Assembly (NCBI GenBank): GCA_034766995.1
Contig: CM068323.1
Location: forward strand, 19,425,112 to 19,489,111
Source: Acanthacorydalis orientalis
Lineage: Eukaryota; Arthropoda; Insecta; Megaloptera; Corydalidae
DNA: 64,000 nt
Reading direction: 5' to 3'
Part shown: positions 13,808-27,052 of the stretch, in pieces
Layout: the number at the start of each line of letters is the position of its first letter
How positions within the stretch are numbered: position 1 is the first letter of the stretch
The notes under the pieces: model-generated
Database searches by the model: none
Told to the model about the DNA's origin: nothing
The model's input: the letters and a program-made list of their open reading frames with translations, nothing else
Position numbers and translations under genes: made by a program

Positions 13808-14758
13808 AAGGTAAAAATATAAAGAAATAGTAAGCGGAAGGAAGTATGAATTGATCTACGGAAATGTCCACCCTTGCACGTTCTATTCCTTATAAATTTT
13901 TATATAAGAAATGCATTTTCATAATTTGATTTTGTCACGTAGACAAATAAAAGTTTTTTTTTAGAATTTCGTTGTACTCTTTCGTTTTAATGCTTTTAGC
14001 GAATTGTGTTTTTTCTATTCACTCGGTTTTATTTCAGTTTTGTTTGCAATCGATCGACTGATTCACTGAAAACTTGAAATCTATAGTCTATTTCTTTCCA
14101 TAGCAGTTACAAAATAGTATATTTAATTTAAATATTGATTAAAATAAATTGTACTTTTTAGATAATGAATTAAAATGTATATATTTTATTTTAATAGAAT
14201 AATTTAAAAAATATATAAATGTTTTCAGATATATCAAGCAATATATACCTGTTTCGTTAATAAAAACAAATTATAATTCAAAATCTTTTTATGCTTGTGC
14301 ATAAATATTTAAGTGACACACTCTGTAAATACCATTCAATAGCAGACATAAAATCTACCTACACCAGATGAAACTAGAACCACATGCGTATGCATTATAT
14401 CAAATGTCATAAATAACTTGAGGAGCTCATCTCACCGATTAATAATAGCGAAGCGTAACATTAACCCTGAGCTATACGTGATTGTAGCATGAACGTGATA
14501 AAAATATAAATAATTCCGTTCAACAGAACCGTGTCTTAAGATCCATGCAAAAACAGAGGAAAGTAGTAAAGAAAAAGAGCACACGAACCTAACGTTTCTT
14601 ATATGCATGAACCGATAAAACAGACGTGCAGTTTTGGAAAATGTGATTTATCGTGTAGAGAGTGTATGTTACACAAAAAGAGCTGCATCGGTGTCTGTTA
14701 TTTCGGATAATTTTAAATTCACTGCTCCATGATTACCATACCATTGTCTTTTGAATGA

Positions 14759-14778
14759 GTGTGTGTGTGTGTGTACAC
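14759..14778. repeat. TG microsatellite
   Basis: Eight TG units followed by TACACA. Confidence 0.9.
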
Positions 14779-15112
14779 AGTTTATGTTATATACATAAAG
14801 TGTACAATTTAAATGCATTACATCACTGCACTGTTAAATTTTTGCTTTTACTGTATAATTTTTTGTGTATATTTTTTTTTATCCCGGCACATTTACATAT
14901 ATTATGCACTCATTAAAGAACTATTGTAAAAGCTGGTGTATGCGTGTAGTATTTTACATGTTTTTAAGTTTAAAATTGTTTGATATTTTCACAGAATTTA
15001 ATTTTTTAGAGTTTCAGAAAGTACACTAATATAAATATAAAAAAATATTTCTCTTACAGCTCTTAGAAATTTCTTTCTATTTTTCAAATAACATCTACTT
15101 TAAACATGAGGC

Positions 15113-15114
15113 AT

Positions 15115-15190
<76 letters not shown>
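15113..15190. repeat. Compound CA-TA microsatellite
   Basis: Nine CA units, then about 29 TA units. Confidence 0.97.
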
Positions 15191-15192
<2 letters not shown>

Positions 15193-16401
15193 TATGGTTA
15201 ATATATGTAAATTTTAAAAAATTATTCATATAATAATTCGTAAACTTGTACCAAATTTACACACACACATTTTCATTTATAAAAGATTTCCCTAACATAT
15301 GAATTAAATTTTTGAAAAGTATGCTCTAAGTTATTAATCATGCATGATATACAGTTTTTTAACCTAAGAAACCCATATAACTAATATATGTTGTTACACG
15401 GCTTACAAAAATTTTATCAGAACATTTTAATAGTTGCTTTGATTTATTATTAAGGACGTGTACAGAAAGAACAATTACTTCATTCTTGAACATTTAGATA
15501 GTATAATGTTGTTGGTTTAAATTTATGTACTTTTCACTTTTAATAAGAATATAGTATTTTATATAAAAGAGTTTCAATATAATCCCATTATGTACAGTTT
15601 AGTACATATTTCATATTAATTTTTAGTTAATATACAACATACATTAATGACTGTTCTTTAATTAATTATAAAATTGAATTCTATAAAATAATGTTAATGA
15701 ATTATTTTTTATAGGTACTAAAATATTTTTTCGTTTAATTAAAACGTGATTTTAATAAATTACAAAGAAGTATTTACAAGTATTTGAAATATATTCAAAG
15801 TATATTTAATCCATAAATATGTATCTTAAACATTTTAATAAAATTGATATGTTTAATTTTATTTTATTTCAGTTTATAATGTATGAAAGATTATTAATAA
15901 ATAATCGAAATATTCGCCGTGTTATTTTCAACAGCAGGCATTATCCAAGTTAAATAAATCTTAAATAATTACATCTCATAATAAATTCATAAATCTTGAA
16001 TGTATCTTGTATATAAATAAACGGGATGCCAAGAATATTAATGAAATAAAATCTTATTTATTAACATTAAAAAATGTTATGTACATGTTTGAAATATTTC
16101 AATTTTTCAAACCTGTATTCGAGTGATAAACATTCTTCCTCGGTTTTTATTTGAATTTTCGCATAATTAAAACAAAATATAAGATAAATTACAGGCTACA
16201 TGTGCTTTTTCTTCAGAGATGTATATTTTTCTATTACTAATTGAAATTCCAACTTCTGCCACGTTTTCTTAAGAAACTTGAAATTATATTATTAATTTAT
16301 GAACTCATATTTACTATTGGATTTGTTAATATTATAATTACAATAATTAATATACTTTTTTATTATTTATTTTTTAGTAGGGGAGAAAATACTTTTTTAT
16401 G

Positions 16402-16404
<3 letters not shown>

Positions 16405-16433
<29 letters not shown>
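16405..16433. repeat. TA microsatellite
   Basis: About 14 units. Confidence 0.95.
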
Positions 16434-16435
<2 letters not shown>

Positions 16436-16559
16436 CTAGAAAAATTATTATTAATTTTTATTTCTTTAAATTTACATATTTATTACACAGATAAAAGGAA
16501 TATCGAGTCGTCATTAATTAATTAATGATATATTTATACAAACTGTACAAAGGTATTTG

Positions 16560-16940
16560 AATATAAGTATGTCTGCACTTGGTTAAGGTCGCATATGAAA
16601 TTCGCATACCTCATACGTTACCATCATAGCACTATACGAAATCACTATCACAAGAATCCGTGAAAGGACGTGGATTTTAGATGGTTGTGTTAGCATCAAA
16701 CGACGAACAACGAGACAAGCAACGACGTCGACGGGCGCTCCAACGCTCGTTTAACGCACCGTTAAGTTATGGCGTGAGAGGGCGTGTCGCAGATATATTT
16801 CATTGTTAACGTAAGCTGTACGTTCCAGCAACAGCAGCAGGAAAGTAAGCGCCGGCAGGAAAGCTGAGGCAGCTCTCCTGCCACTAAAACTCTTTTGGGT
16901 TAAGGTCGGAATGAAGGATTTTAGGCCCCAAGAGTGAACA
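16560..16940. other. GC-richer island
   Basis: CpG-bearing (AACGACGTCGACGGGCGC), with CAGCAACAGCAGCAGG near 16827 and AAAGTAAGC near 16849, a donor-like word with no open frame in front. Not a recognised gene. Confidence 0.3.
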
Positions 16941-17539
16941 GTAACTCGTACGAATATTACTGACTCTGTATTAAAAAGAATTAAATATAAACTGACGTGT
17001 GCTTTTATCCCAATTTTATCCCTTATTTTGAATTACTAAAAGTAGTTCAGCTCACGTTTAATACTCATATATGTGGTTATAGAAAGTAAATTTATTAATA
17101 AAAATATTTCTGTTCTAAAACTATATTATTGTAAATAACACTTAATTTAAATAACAATTTTTTTCAAAATATTGCAGCTCTATAATTAAAATAATTTTAA
17201 CTAATTAAATTTTATCAATTCTATATCTTAGTTACGTATTTTGTAAAGAAAAATTGTATCATATTTTAAATTAAATGAGCAACTTCATATACTCTTCACC
17301 ATAAAACCTTACAACTGATTGACAAGTAAATTATGCTTCATTTTTCTTTGTAATATGTATCAGTCTATCCGTATGAAGTACTAGTTTATACATTAGAGAC
17401 AGATTTCAAATAATGAACATGAATCATCTGTCCTTACTGGTTTTACAAAATATTTAGATTAGAAATTAACTGTCAATAATAGTGAGAGTAGAGAAATAGA
17501 AAAAAGTGCAGATAATTACGAATAAAATGGTTGAATGTC

Positions 17540-17540
17540 C

Positions 17541-17618
<78 letters not shown>
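17540..17618. repeat. Compound CT-TA microsatellite
   Basis: Six CT units run directly into about 33 TA units. Confidence 0.97.
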
Positions 17619-17621
<3 letters not shown>

Positions 17622-18055
17622 TCAGGACTCATTTCGATTGTACTGTTGCTGTTTTGCGTCTTTCCTAATTACAAAACGAAAAGGCAAATGAAACACTGTA
17701 ACTTAGATTACTAATCAATGCCTCTGATTGCAAATCCTAGCATCAAGATTACAACATTTATAACTTGAAGGAGATTATGTTAAACTGTAAATAATATAGT
17801 TTTTTAATATTATAAAACAATCTAAAAAAATTATCACTATAAATATTAATAGGTTGTTAATGGAACAACAGTATGTTAATTTATTAATTATGTTCTACCA
17901 GAAATAAAAAGACTAAAATTGTAGAACACTTTTAAATATATCATAGATTAGAGGAATATTGCATAGTGGATTGTAAAGTAAGTTTGAAAGTTTTATTTTT
18001 TAGGTAGCATTTTTAATCCAACCCTGTACTACACAGTACGTATGTGGATATGTTC

Positions 18056-18056
<1 letters not shown>

Positions 18057-18095
<39 letters not shown>
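18057..18095. repeat. TA microsatellite
   Basis: About 19 units. Confidence 0.95.
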
Positions 18096-18099
<4 letters not shown>

Positions 18100-18354
18100 T
18101 TGTGCTACCCTCGTTTTTATATTTCATCTGGTAGCCTACTGTACGTATGTTCACACCGACGTAGTGATAGAGCAAACTCTCATACTGTCTGTCTGATTGT
18201 GCTCCTGGGAGTGTAGATTACACTATGGCTCTTTAGTTTTCCATCCACAACAAACTTTAGTGTTATTTACTTTAAAATGATTGCGGTTTGTTACTAGACG
18301 CAAGTATTGGATATCGAAAAGTTTCGATGCATCCAAAGCGGACACAAAATATAT

Positions 18355-18358
<4 letters not shown>

Positions 18359-18398
<40 letters not shown>
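18359..18398. repeat. TA microsatellite
   Basis: About 19 units. Confidence 0.95.
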
Positions 18399-18400
<2 letters not shown>

Positions 18401-18770
18401 AGGAGTTTGCTGTTGAACGCTATTTTTTCAATATGTGACGACATAGAAAGAAGATAATCTAAAATCAATGAATTTGCTCGCCCCGAGTGTTTTAAACGCA
18501 TGTAAAGACATTGAAATATTGTTTATTATTAAAAATTAAGAAAAATTCTTATTTAATTATTAAAATAAGATGCTATATTAATTTTTTTGTAAAAAAACTA
18601 GATATTTTTAATAATTTGTGGATACAATTTTTATATATACGAGAAATGAATGTTAAATGTTTATTAAACATATAAAATATACTATTATGGAAATTTAATC
18701 AGAATATTGTCATAGTATTTAATTAATAAAAGTTAAGCAAAAATATTTGGAATTTATATTGATATCGAAT

Positions 18771-18800
18771 ATGAATAAAGTGCTAATAAAAAAGTAATTT
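18771..18800 (+). repeat. Exact 30-bp direct repeat, copy 1
   Basis: Begins ATGAATAAAGTGCTAATAAA and is identical over 30 bases to 19991-20020. The sequences on either side do not match. Confidence 0.9.
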
Positions 18801-19511
18801 GCTGATAGAATTTTTTTACTAAAACAAGGATAATAAAATTACTTTTAAACACATATAAAATAGATACATTAATTTTAAAATATTTACATAATTGGAATTC
18901 TTTTTTTATTAAAATATTTAGTTAAAAAATGAGTATATATAGAGAGAGAGAAATAAATAGATAAATATACAAGCAGAAACTTTAAACTGAACATATTTTA
19001 CACATATGCACATGACTCTCAGTTCATACTCCAGTGTTTTCTTGTCACTGTCTGTGCTCGTTCAGAGCACCATCAGTTTTAGATTATTTCGCCAGTACCA
19101 CACCGTGTATCAATGCTTTTGTGAAACTGGGTGTGTTCGTGGAATTAAGGCATTTTGAGCTCATTTATTTTACATTTTTTCCTCCCTGTACACAATCGTA
19201 TTTAAATTGCTTCTTCGTCGAATTGACCCGATTAATCTCATCTATTACCGAGAACAATTGCGGTCGGTAATTAAATTGAGGTCTGTACATTTTCAGAAAC
19301 AAATGAAAACAGTATTTCATTGTTATCGGAATACTGAATTCTTCGCTTCGAAATGTTTTAGTTTTATTGACACGCCAATTTCGACAAATAGTTGTAGTAG
19401 CGGAAAGGTGTGTATATGTTGGTTTTTCATTTAGTGACGCTTCTATATATTGTGTCGATCGATTCAGTTCCCAATATTTTTTTTTTATTTAAACATCATG
19501 AAAAAAGGCAA

Positions 19512-19590
19512 TGTATATATATATATATCGACAGATATATAGATAGATAAAGATATAAATAGATAGAGATATATACAAACAGATAGACAA
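19512..19590. repeat. TA and GATA-like repeat
   Basis: TA run followed by degenerate AGATAGATA and ACAGATA units. Confidence 0.9.
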
Positions 19591-19990
19591 AGATAATTTT
19601 TCGTAGCTTTTATGATTCATACAATATTTTAAGCTTATTAAGTTATTATAAAGAATTTTAAAATATAACAACTGATGTTAGAAGTAGTTTCAAATATTTA
19701 CTAATAATTTTACATACCATTTATGAATTCTATTTCATTTTAAAATACGAGGAATAACGCATATATAAATTACAAATAAAATATTAGATAATGCTTTATA
19801 CAAAAGTACTTTAACTTTTTTTAAAATTTGTAAAAGAATTACATGCGAAATGAAGTTATTTAACGGAAATTTTTAAATGAAATTAAGGACAAACCATTGT
19901 CAACAAAATTAAATAATAGTTTTTTTTATAAGAAGAAATTCATGTTCTTCCCTCATCTCCAAACATCTATTTAGGGGTTATTCAAGAGTG

Positions 19991-20020
19991 ATGAATAAAG
20001 TGCTAATAAAAAAGTAATTT
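19991..20020 (+). repeat. Exact 30-bp direct repeat, copy 2
   Basis: Identical over 30 bases to 18771-18800, 1,220 bases downstream. Confidence 0.9.
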
Positions 20021-20512
20021 ATTTTACGCATCTGATCTTACAAATTTATGCTATCGTCAGTTGAATTTTTACTGCACATAAAACATTCTCTAAGAGATCA
20101 TTTTTTTAAATTATTACGAAAAAGTACATTTCTCGCATAATTTTTTTACACATTTTTCATATAATTTATTAATTAGTATTTGAATTTTGTTATTTTTGAG
20201 AAGATAATTTTTAAATGAACAGTATATATTTCTATAGACATATATATAATATTCTTAGGATAGATTTATTATTTTTCTTAAAATATATCGAATTTGTAGA
20301 AGTAATATCAAAATGTAATTTATATATGCGCATAATACATAAGAATATAAGTATAGTCTAAAAATATTAATTTGTATCTAGGATTTAATATATTCTAACG
20401 AATAACACTTCCATGTAAATAATTCTTGTTGATATAAACACCAGAATAGTTATTGAGATATCAATAAGATACTAAAAATTGTAACTCATCTGTTATATTT
20501 TAAATTCAACCA

Positions 20513-20518
<6 letters not shown>

Positions 20519-20557
<39 letters not shown>
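20519..20557. repeat. TA microsatellite
   Basis: About 17 units ending in CACGTG. Confidence 0.95.
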
Positions 20558-20803
20558 GTGTAATGTATACAATGTAATAACTGATATAGAAAGGAAACTT
20601 TTATAATATTTAATGAAAATGAATAAAGAATATTATTCGTAATATTTAACATTCATACCTTTAATTTTGTTGATTAAGTATATTAACAGTTTTGGTATTT
20701 ACGTAATAACTAGTCATAAATTCAAACACGAAATGATAAACGGTTGATCGTATATTGATTGATGAGAACTTCATAAACTAGATTACAGAATTTCATTGAA
20801 ATC

Positions 20804-21140
20804 AATCAATTACTAATATGAATTCCATAACACATACGAAAGAAGTAAATTTGATACATCTATAATTTACACTCACAGGCTACTTGACAATGAACATGTT
20901 CTCAATTATGGGTGAAGACTTACATACTGTCAAATTAATCAATTGTATATTTGTCCAAGCAGGTTATGCTTTTATATAATTACTGTATAATTAGATTCAA
21001 ACTATATACATGTTCTATTCATACACGAGAACATATATATATATACATATTAATTTAAAAAATTTCACAATAAAGGCTACAAAAATTTATTCAATTTTAC
21101 ATGTATGCATGCATGCTCAATTTATTAAGTTTTGCATTTA

Positions 21141-21206
<66 letters not shown>

Positions 21207-21295
21207 TTACAAAGGATATATTTATTCATATATCTATATATCTGTTTACCTATATATCTATTTATCTATATATCTATATATCTTTGCAAAAATTC
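20804..21295 (+). repeat. Direct repeat R, copy 1
   Basis: Starts AATCAATTACTAATATG and runs through a unique-looking 235-bp part, a TA array, an ATTTATTAAGTTTTGCATTTAT part, a second TA array (21145-21202) and a TATCTATA/TATTTATC tail. Copy 2 begins 1,230 bp downstream and is about 90% identical by eye in the non-microsatellite part. Confidence 0.9.
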
Positions 21296-21303
21296 TATCT
21301 TTA

Positions 21304-22030
21304 ATGAACATAAAGATGTAAAACGAGCATTAAACCAATTTTAAACCCCTAGAAAGTATTTTTTGTGGTCGGAATAAGCTTAGAATTGAATATAAATTTG
21401 AATATCGATTCAAATATTGCATAATTCTTATCCCATGCGCCGTTTTTCGCATGAAACATATTTGTTATGTCTATTAGATTCGATCTATACCGAAAAAAGT
21501 TCATCTTTTATACTTTCGATTTTTATCCAAAAAAACGTCAAGGTATACCCCTTGAATTTTAGCCGAAAATTTTTTTGAATTCGATTTTCTGTTTTTTGCC
21601 ATGAATATGTTCTTTTATGAACGAAAAGACGTAAAACAAGCATCAAACCAATTTTAAACCCCTAGAAAGTATTTGTTGTGGTTGAAATAAGCTTAAAACT
21701 GTACATAAAATCGAATATCGATTCAAATATCGCATAATTCTTATCCCATGCCCCGTTTTTCGCATGAAACATATTTGTTATGTCTATTAGATTCGATCTA
21801 TACCGAAAAAAGTCCATCTTTTAGACTTTCGATTTTTAGCCAAAAAAAACGTCAAGGTATACCCCTTGAATTTTAGCCGAAAATTTTTTTGAATTCGATT
21901 TTCGTTCTTTTGCCGCGAATTCGTTCTTTTATGAATATAAAGACGTGAAACAAGCATTATACCAATTTTAATCCATAGAAAGTATTTTTGTGGTCGGAAT
22001 AAGATTAGAACTGAACATAAAATTGAATAT
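21304..22030 (+). repeat. 313-bp tandem repeat, about 2.3 copies
   Basis: The motif AGAAAGTATT recurs at 21351, 21664 and 21977, exactly 313 bases apart, inside long near-identical blocks. Blocks such as CGTTTTTCGCATGAAACATA and CGTCAAGGTATACCCCTTGA appear in both full copies. Identity between the full copies is above 90% by eye. The third copy stops after about 100 bases, where copy 2 of the flanking repeat begins. No open frame or family recognised. It could be a satellite monomer or the tandem core of a non-autonomous element. Confidence 0.92.
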
Positions 22031-22033
22031 GTA

Positions 22034-22259
22034 AATCAATTACTAATATGAATTCGATAACAAACACGAAAGAAATAATTTTGATACATCTATACTTTAC
22101 ACTCACAGACTACTTGACAATGAACATGTTTTCAATTATGGGTGAAGATTTACATACTGTGAAATTAATCACTTGTATATTTGTCCAACTAGGTTATGCT
22201 TTTATATAATTATTGCATAATTGGATTCAAACTATGTACATGTTCTATTCATACACGCA

Positions 22260-22349
<90 letters not shown>

Positions 22350-22680
22350 TATTATTAAACTAAAAAAATTCAAAATAAAAGCTACAAAAATTTATTCAGT
22401 TTTACATGTATTTATATACTCGTATGCTCAATTTATTAAGTTTTTCATTTATATTAATGTATATATGATTTACAAAGGATATATTTATTCATATATCTAT
22501 ATATCTGTTTATCAATATATCTATTTATCAATACAGAGGATTATCTATATATCTATTTATCTATATATCTATTTATCTATATATCTATTTATCTATATAT
22601 CTATTTATCTATATATCTATTTATATATCTATTTATATATATATATATATATCTATATATATATATATATATATATATGG
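22034..22680 (+). repeat. Direct repeat R, copy 2
   Basis: Second copy of the block at 20804-21295, with a much longer TA array (about 22263-22345) and an expanded tail of alternating TATCTATATA and TCTATTTA units (about 22490-22678). The ATGATTTACAAAGGATATAT segment is shared exactly by both copies. Confidence 0.9.
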
Positions 22681-23041
22681 TAAAAATTTTAATTATTCTT
22701 CTAAAAAAGGAGATTACTTTTCTACTCGTAAACAAATGATTCTTGCAGAAAATTATTTGCCTGTAAATACATTTCCGTGGTACACAAGCACAAAATAAAG
22801 AATGTGTGTACAATGAAAAAAAGTCTATCATTCGTTTGGGTTCAAATATTGTCGAATAGTACATACATTCATATATTAAATACAGAATATGTTTTTATTG
22901 CAATCAGTAGCATGATGAATAAAATAAAATTTCGGTGACATATCAAGCTATACGTATTAGATACAAAGTATCGAATTTGCTAGACGTAAACTGTTTTAGA
23001 ACTGTGCTGATAAATTCAATTTATAATATAAAACAGTTAAA

Positions 23042-23345
<304 letters not shown>

Positions 23346-24649
23346 TTTTTGTGTATATGAAAATACACTGTATATAAAATAAATTGAAGAAATGTATAAA
23401 ATATATCACATACTTTTGTTTCCTTTCAAGGTCAAGTCGGACATTGAACACCGAATGCACGTGCACTGATAAAATAACGCAATAAAATTTAAACTAAAAC
23501 CGATAATAGTCTATAAATGTCCCATTAAGTAACTACACTAATTATCTATTCGATTTTAATACGAAATTAACTGATCAGAGGGTCTATATTCACTTTCGAA
23601 AATAATTTTTACACAAGAAAATGTCACGATAGTCTATCACCTACTCCTCACACCACTACTACGTCACTATGGTTAAAGTATACCTACAGTGAAAGTAAAA
23701 AAAAAAATGCAGTATTATATCGAGTTAGCTACGACAATCACAATTGTGTATGATGTGCTGTGAATTTAACCAATTTTAAATGTATCGTTATCCTTTTCCC
23801 ACTCATACGGAAATATTTTTTTTCAATATTCTATTTTTCATATTTATGTGCGGTAAATTAACATTGAAATCCGTTCATAGCTACCCAGTGTATAAGATAT
23901 ACAATATTATGTAATTTATTGAAATTGAAGTATATTTTATATTTATACTGTTTTAACTTTATTTATTATATATCTTCTATTTCACAATATTTCTATCTAT
24001 TATATTTCTATATAATAAACACCAACAGTATTAGAACTGTATTTTGATATACGAGAACATTATGTTTGAAATTTCTATAAAATTAAATAATCGTTTTTTT
24101 TATAAGAGGTATTGATAAATTCATTTCGATATGAAAATGTGTTATAATAAATGCTGTAAATTATTGAAATTGTCTGTTGATACATTCTTATGAAATAAAA
24201 TTAGTTATCTTTTACATATGATCCATAACTAGTCATTCTCCCAAAATATTCCATCTTATATTATAAGAAAACTAGATTTCTCATAAAAATCGAATCGATA
24301 ATCGAATAAAATAATTGTCGTATGCCATTCGAGACATCACAATTTATTTTTAGATACGAATTATTTATAAAAGATTTATAAATTTTTCATATAACCAGAC
24401 ATGTTTAAAAAAATGATGTTAGAATAATGGCTGTAAGATTGTGAAAATAATCTATATTCGTTATTTTCTTGAATATGAATTTTCTGTTAATGTAATTTTA
24501 ACTGATCGACACCATATTATAAAAATAAATAACTATCATATAATACGAAGTAAAATTAGCCAGATTACATAATTGATTCATGAAAAGAATGAAAAAATGA
24601 ACGAAAAAGTTTCCACAGAACATACTGGTGTGTATGTATGTAGATGCAT

Positions 24650-25020
24650 ACAAAGATTATAGATCGGGTGTATAAAGCGTCACGAAATACTGATTCAAAT
24701 GAAGTCTCGTTAAATATCGATTTGAGGAGTAGCAAGAATTTAAATTCACGATGCTGTAGTTCGAATCGAGCTCGCTTTTCCCTCGGTCAGTGGCGGCGGG
24801 ACTCGGTTCGGCTCCTGTGACGCGAGTTCGATGTATTGGTTTATTTGAATACTGGAATTTCTGCGAAACATTTCGATGTAAATAATTTAATACCGTAAAA
24901 TAGAGTGTACGTGCGTCTCTCTGGTAGATATTTTTGGTTTTGATCACGATTTCAATGAAATATCTTATTGTTTTCACTCGCCGCTTCCGTTTTTATTCTG
25001 CGTTGTGTTTAAGAATTTTT
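24650..25020. other. GC-richer island upstream of beat exon 1
   Basis: About 2 kb before the first visible exon. Contains GGTCAGTGGCGGCGGGA and CTCCTGTGACGCGAG. A 106-codon minus-strand frame crosses it but shows no domain. It could be a promoter or enhancer. No matching splice donor found. Confidence 0.28.
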
Positions 25021-25162
25021 ATCTGAGCTTACAAGATGAAATATTTCCATCTTGTACATAAATATTCACTTCAGATTGTCGTTTTTTACATGATGGAATG
25101 ACTTCGTGTAGATTATCATTTTTTTGACATTGTTTTCATTTGACTAGGATATTAACATAAAC

Positions 25163-25163
<1 letters not shown>

Positions 25164-25201
<38 letters not shown>
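25164..25201. repeat. TA microsatellite
   Basis: About 17 units. Confidence 0.95.
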
Positions 25202-25203
<2 letters not shown>

Positions 25204-26015
25204 GAATATTTCAAAATAATCATGAAAAAAATATACAACAAATTTAAGACGAACTCTATTTTTTCACAGGTCCAAAAATATATATATTCATTAGTTTATG
25301 TAGAAATAAGTAAACAATATTTTATTATTTTGGTTCAGTTGTTCCAAAAAGAAAAAAGTTTCAAATGCGATAAACTATCTCAAAAGTAAAAAATAATTAT
25401 GTTTCATAATATAGATGAATTTTTAATTATTTCGGAACTAAACTTATTGCTTGAAATACATTTTTTTATGATCTATGTATCTACTTTAGGCTAAAAATCA
25501 AACAACAATTTTTATATAAAATCACAGAAATGTATTTCTAATAAGTTTTTAAGCAATTTACTTCGAAAAAATATACTTTATAGTAAAAGGAAATCACATT
25601 ACTGACTTATTTTTTTGTTACTATAGTCAATTATATTTACTAAAGTGCATACATTGAAAGTTTTCCGCTTATAGTTTGTAATTAATTCAGTAGAATTGAT
25701 AAAGTTAATAAAGAAACTATCTGCTTTCATAAACTATTCTGTCGTTTTTAATTACTGAAAACTTTTAATATACCGATTAATATATTGTATAGAATTATTG
25801 TATAAAAATTTGAGCACAAAAACGTTGAAACTTTTGATACTTTAAGGATATTCATACTCCGTAGTCAATTTTACTGTTTAATTATATAAATAAAATTACT
25901 ACGTACGTACATTTTTTCTAAAGTAAACTAATATTTAATAAAACTTCACTACAGTGATTTGCTATTTTTTGCATTAAAGTGTATTTGAAAACTTTTAATT
26001 GCAGTTTCAACGAGA

Positions 26016-26016
<1 letters not shown>

Positions 26017-26061
<45 letters not shown>
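26017..26061. repeat. TA microsatellite
   Basis: About 22 units, some 730 bp before the beat exon 1 acceptor. Confidence 0.97.
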
Positions 26062-26063
<2 letters not shown>

Positions 26064-26797
26064 AGTGTACTAAACACATTTTATTCTATAAATGATAACG
26101 GTTTTTTTAGTTTAAGCAAATTAAAATAATAAATGAATTTTCGAATAACGTCGAACATTTTCATCCTAACTTGATTAATTGTGTGAACGAGCACCGCTAC
26201 TGGTTGTGTCTATAATAGTATTTAATCCACCTTAATTGAACTCATTTGTACGTACCAAGTCACTCATGCTATATAGTTAACCAGTGAATCCCTCGTCCGA
26301 TCAACTTTTTAATTTGTGTGCTTAATTAAATTTTACCCGTACGTTTTCTTTGGCCGTGTCATAAAATAAATAGAAAATCGACAGAAGCGATTGAATTTTT
26401 TCGCCATCCATTTAATACGAACGCGAATATTTATGCTGTGTAATTATTTTCAAACATCTAGCGAACGTGTGATAACGATTATGTATTTTTTGTGAATGAA
26501 ATTTCATCTAAACATGTTAAATTACATGTTGTTCGTGCTATGTGATAAAGAAATTTAATTCAATCTTTTAACTGTATCGTTGCTGAAGAACATTTTTTCA
26601 GTGTATACACGGATGATTTCGTTAATATTTTTAAAGTCCGTTTATATTTAATAAAAATGATTGTTTTTTTTATAAATTAAATTAAAATGTGAACTCTCAT
26701 CGAAAATCTTTCGATTAATAAGTGTATGTAAATCTCCAATATGAATCTATAAGACCATGTATGTAATTAAGTTTAATAATTATAATTCTTGTTTCAG

Positions 26798-27021
26798 CTT
26801 GGTTGACGTGGCATGCAGTACACGCTCTAAGGCTGACAGAACTTCGTGTACCAGCACATGCAGTTCGTGGTGCTGGTGCACTACTTGAATGTCACTATGA
26901 TCTTGACGGTGAAGCGTTATATACTGTCAAATGGTATAAAGACGGTAACGAATTCTACCGTTTTGTACCGAGAGATACGCCAAAAGTAGTTGTTTTTGAA
27001 TTACCTGGAATCAGTATTGAT
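26798..27021 (+). CDS. beat: Beat-family Ig protein, internal exon 1 (signal peptide end and first half of Ig domain 1)
   Basis: Seen: a TTTCAG acceptor ends at 26797 and a GTAAGT donor starts at 27022. The exon opens with the last two bases of a split codon (phase 1 intron) and ends on a complete codon (phase 0). It encodes about 74 residues. After a short hydrophobic stretch, V-H-A fits a signal peptidase site just before LRLTELRVP. The Ig B-strand cysteine follows in LLECHYDL, then the core tryptophan in YTVKWYKDGNEFYRFVPRD, then FELPGISID. Known: Beat proteins are secreted or membrane-linked ligands of Sidestep-type receptors and act in motor axon guidance and synaptic targeting. The run from VKWYKDGNEFYR to the PG motif is a family hallmark. 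Inference: closest to the Beat-III group. The subgroup is from memory and less sure than the family. The signal peptide core must lie in an upstream exon that I could not find. Confidence 0.92.
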
Positions 27022-27027
27022 GTAAGT

Positions 27028-27052
27028 ATAATATATATATATATATATATAT
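27028..27052. repeat. TA microsatellite abutting a splice donor
   Basis: About twelve TA units beginning directly after the GTAAGTAT donor of beat exon 1. Confidence 0.95.

Noticed and set aside
22490..22678. Regular TATC/TATT units as a CRISPR-like array
   Set aside because: No unique spacers of constant length. It is a tetranucleotide-type microsatellite in eukaryotic DNA.
20804..22680. R-S-R block as an LTR retrotransposon or solo pair of LTRs
   Set aside because: The repeats lack TG..CA ends, primer-binding site, polypurine tract, coding region and target duplication.
24750..24775. GTAGTTCGAATCGAGC as a tRNA B-box
   Set aside because: No matching A-box or cloverleaf stems at tRNA spacing.
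24657..24977. 106-codon minus-strand frame
   Set aside because: No domain. It lies in a GC-richer island where long frames are expected more often.
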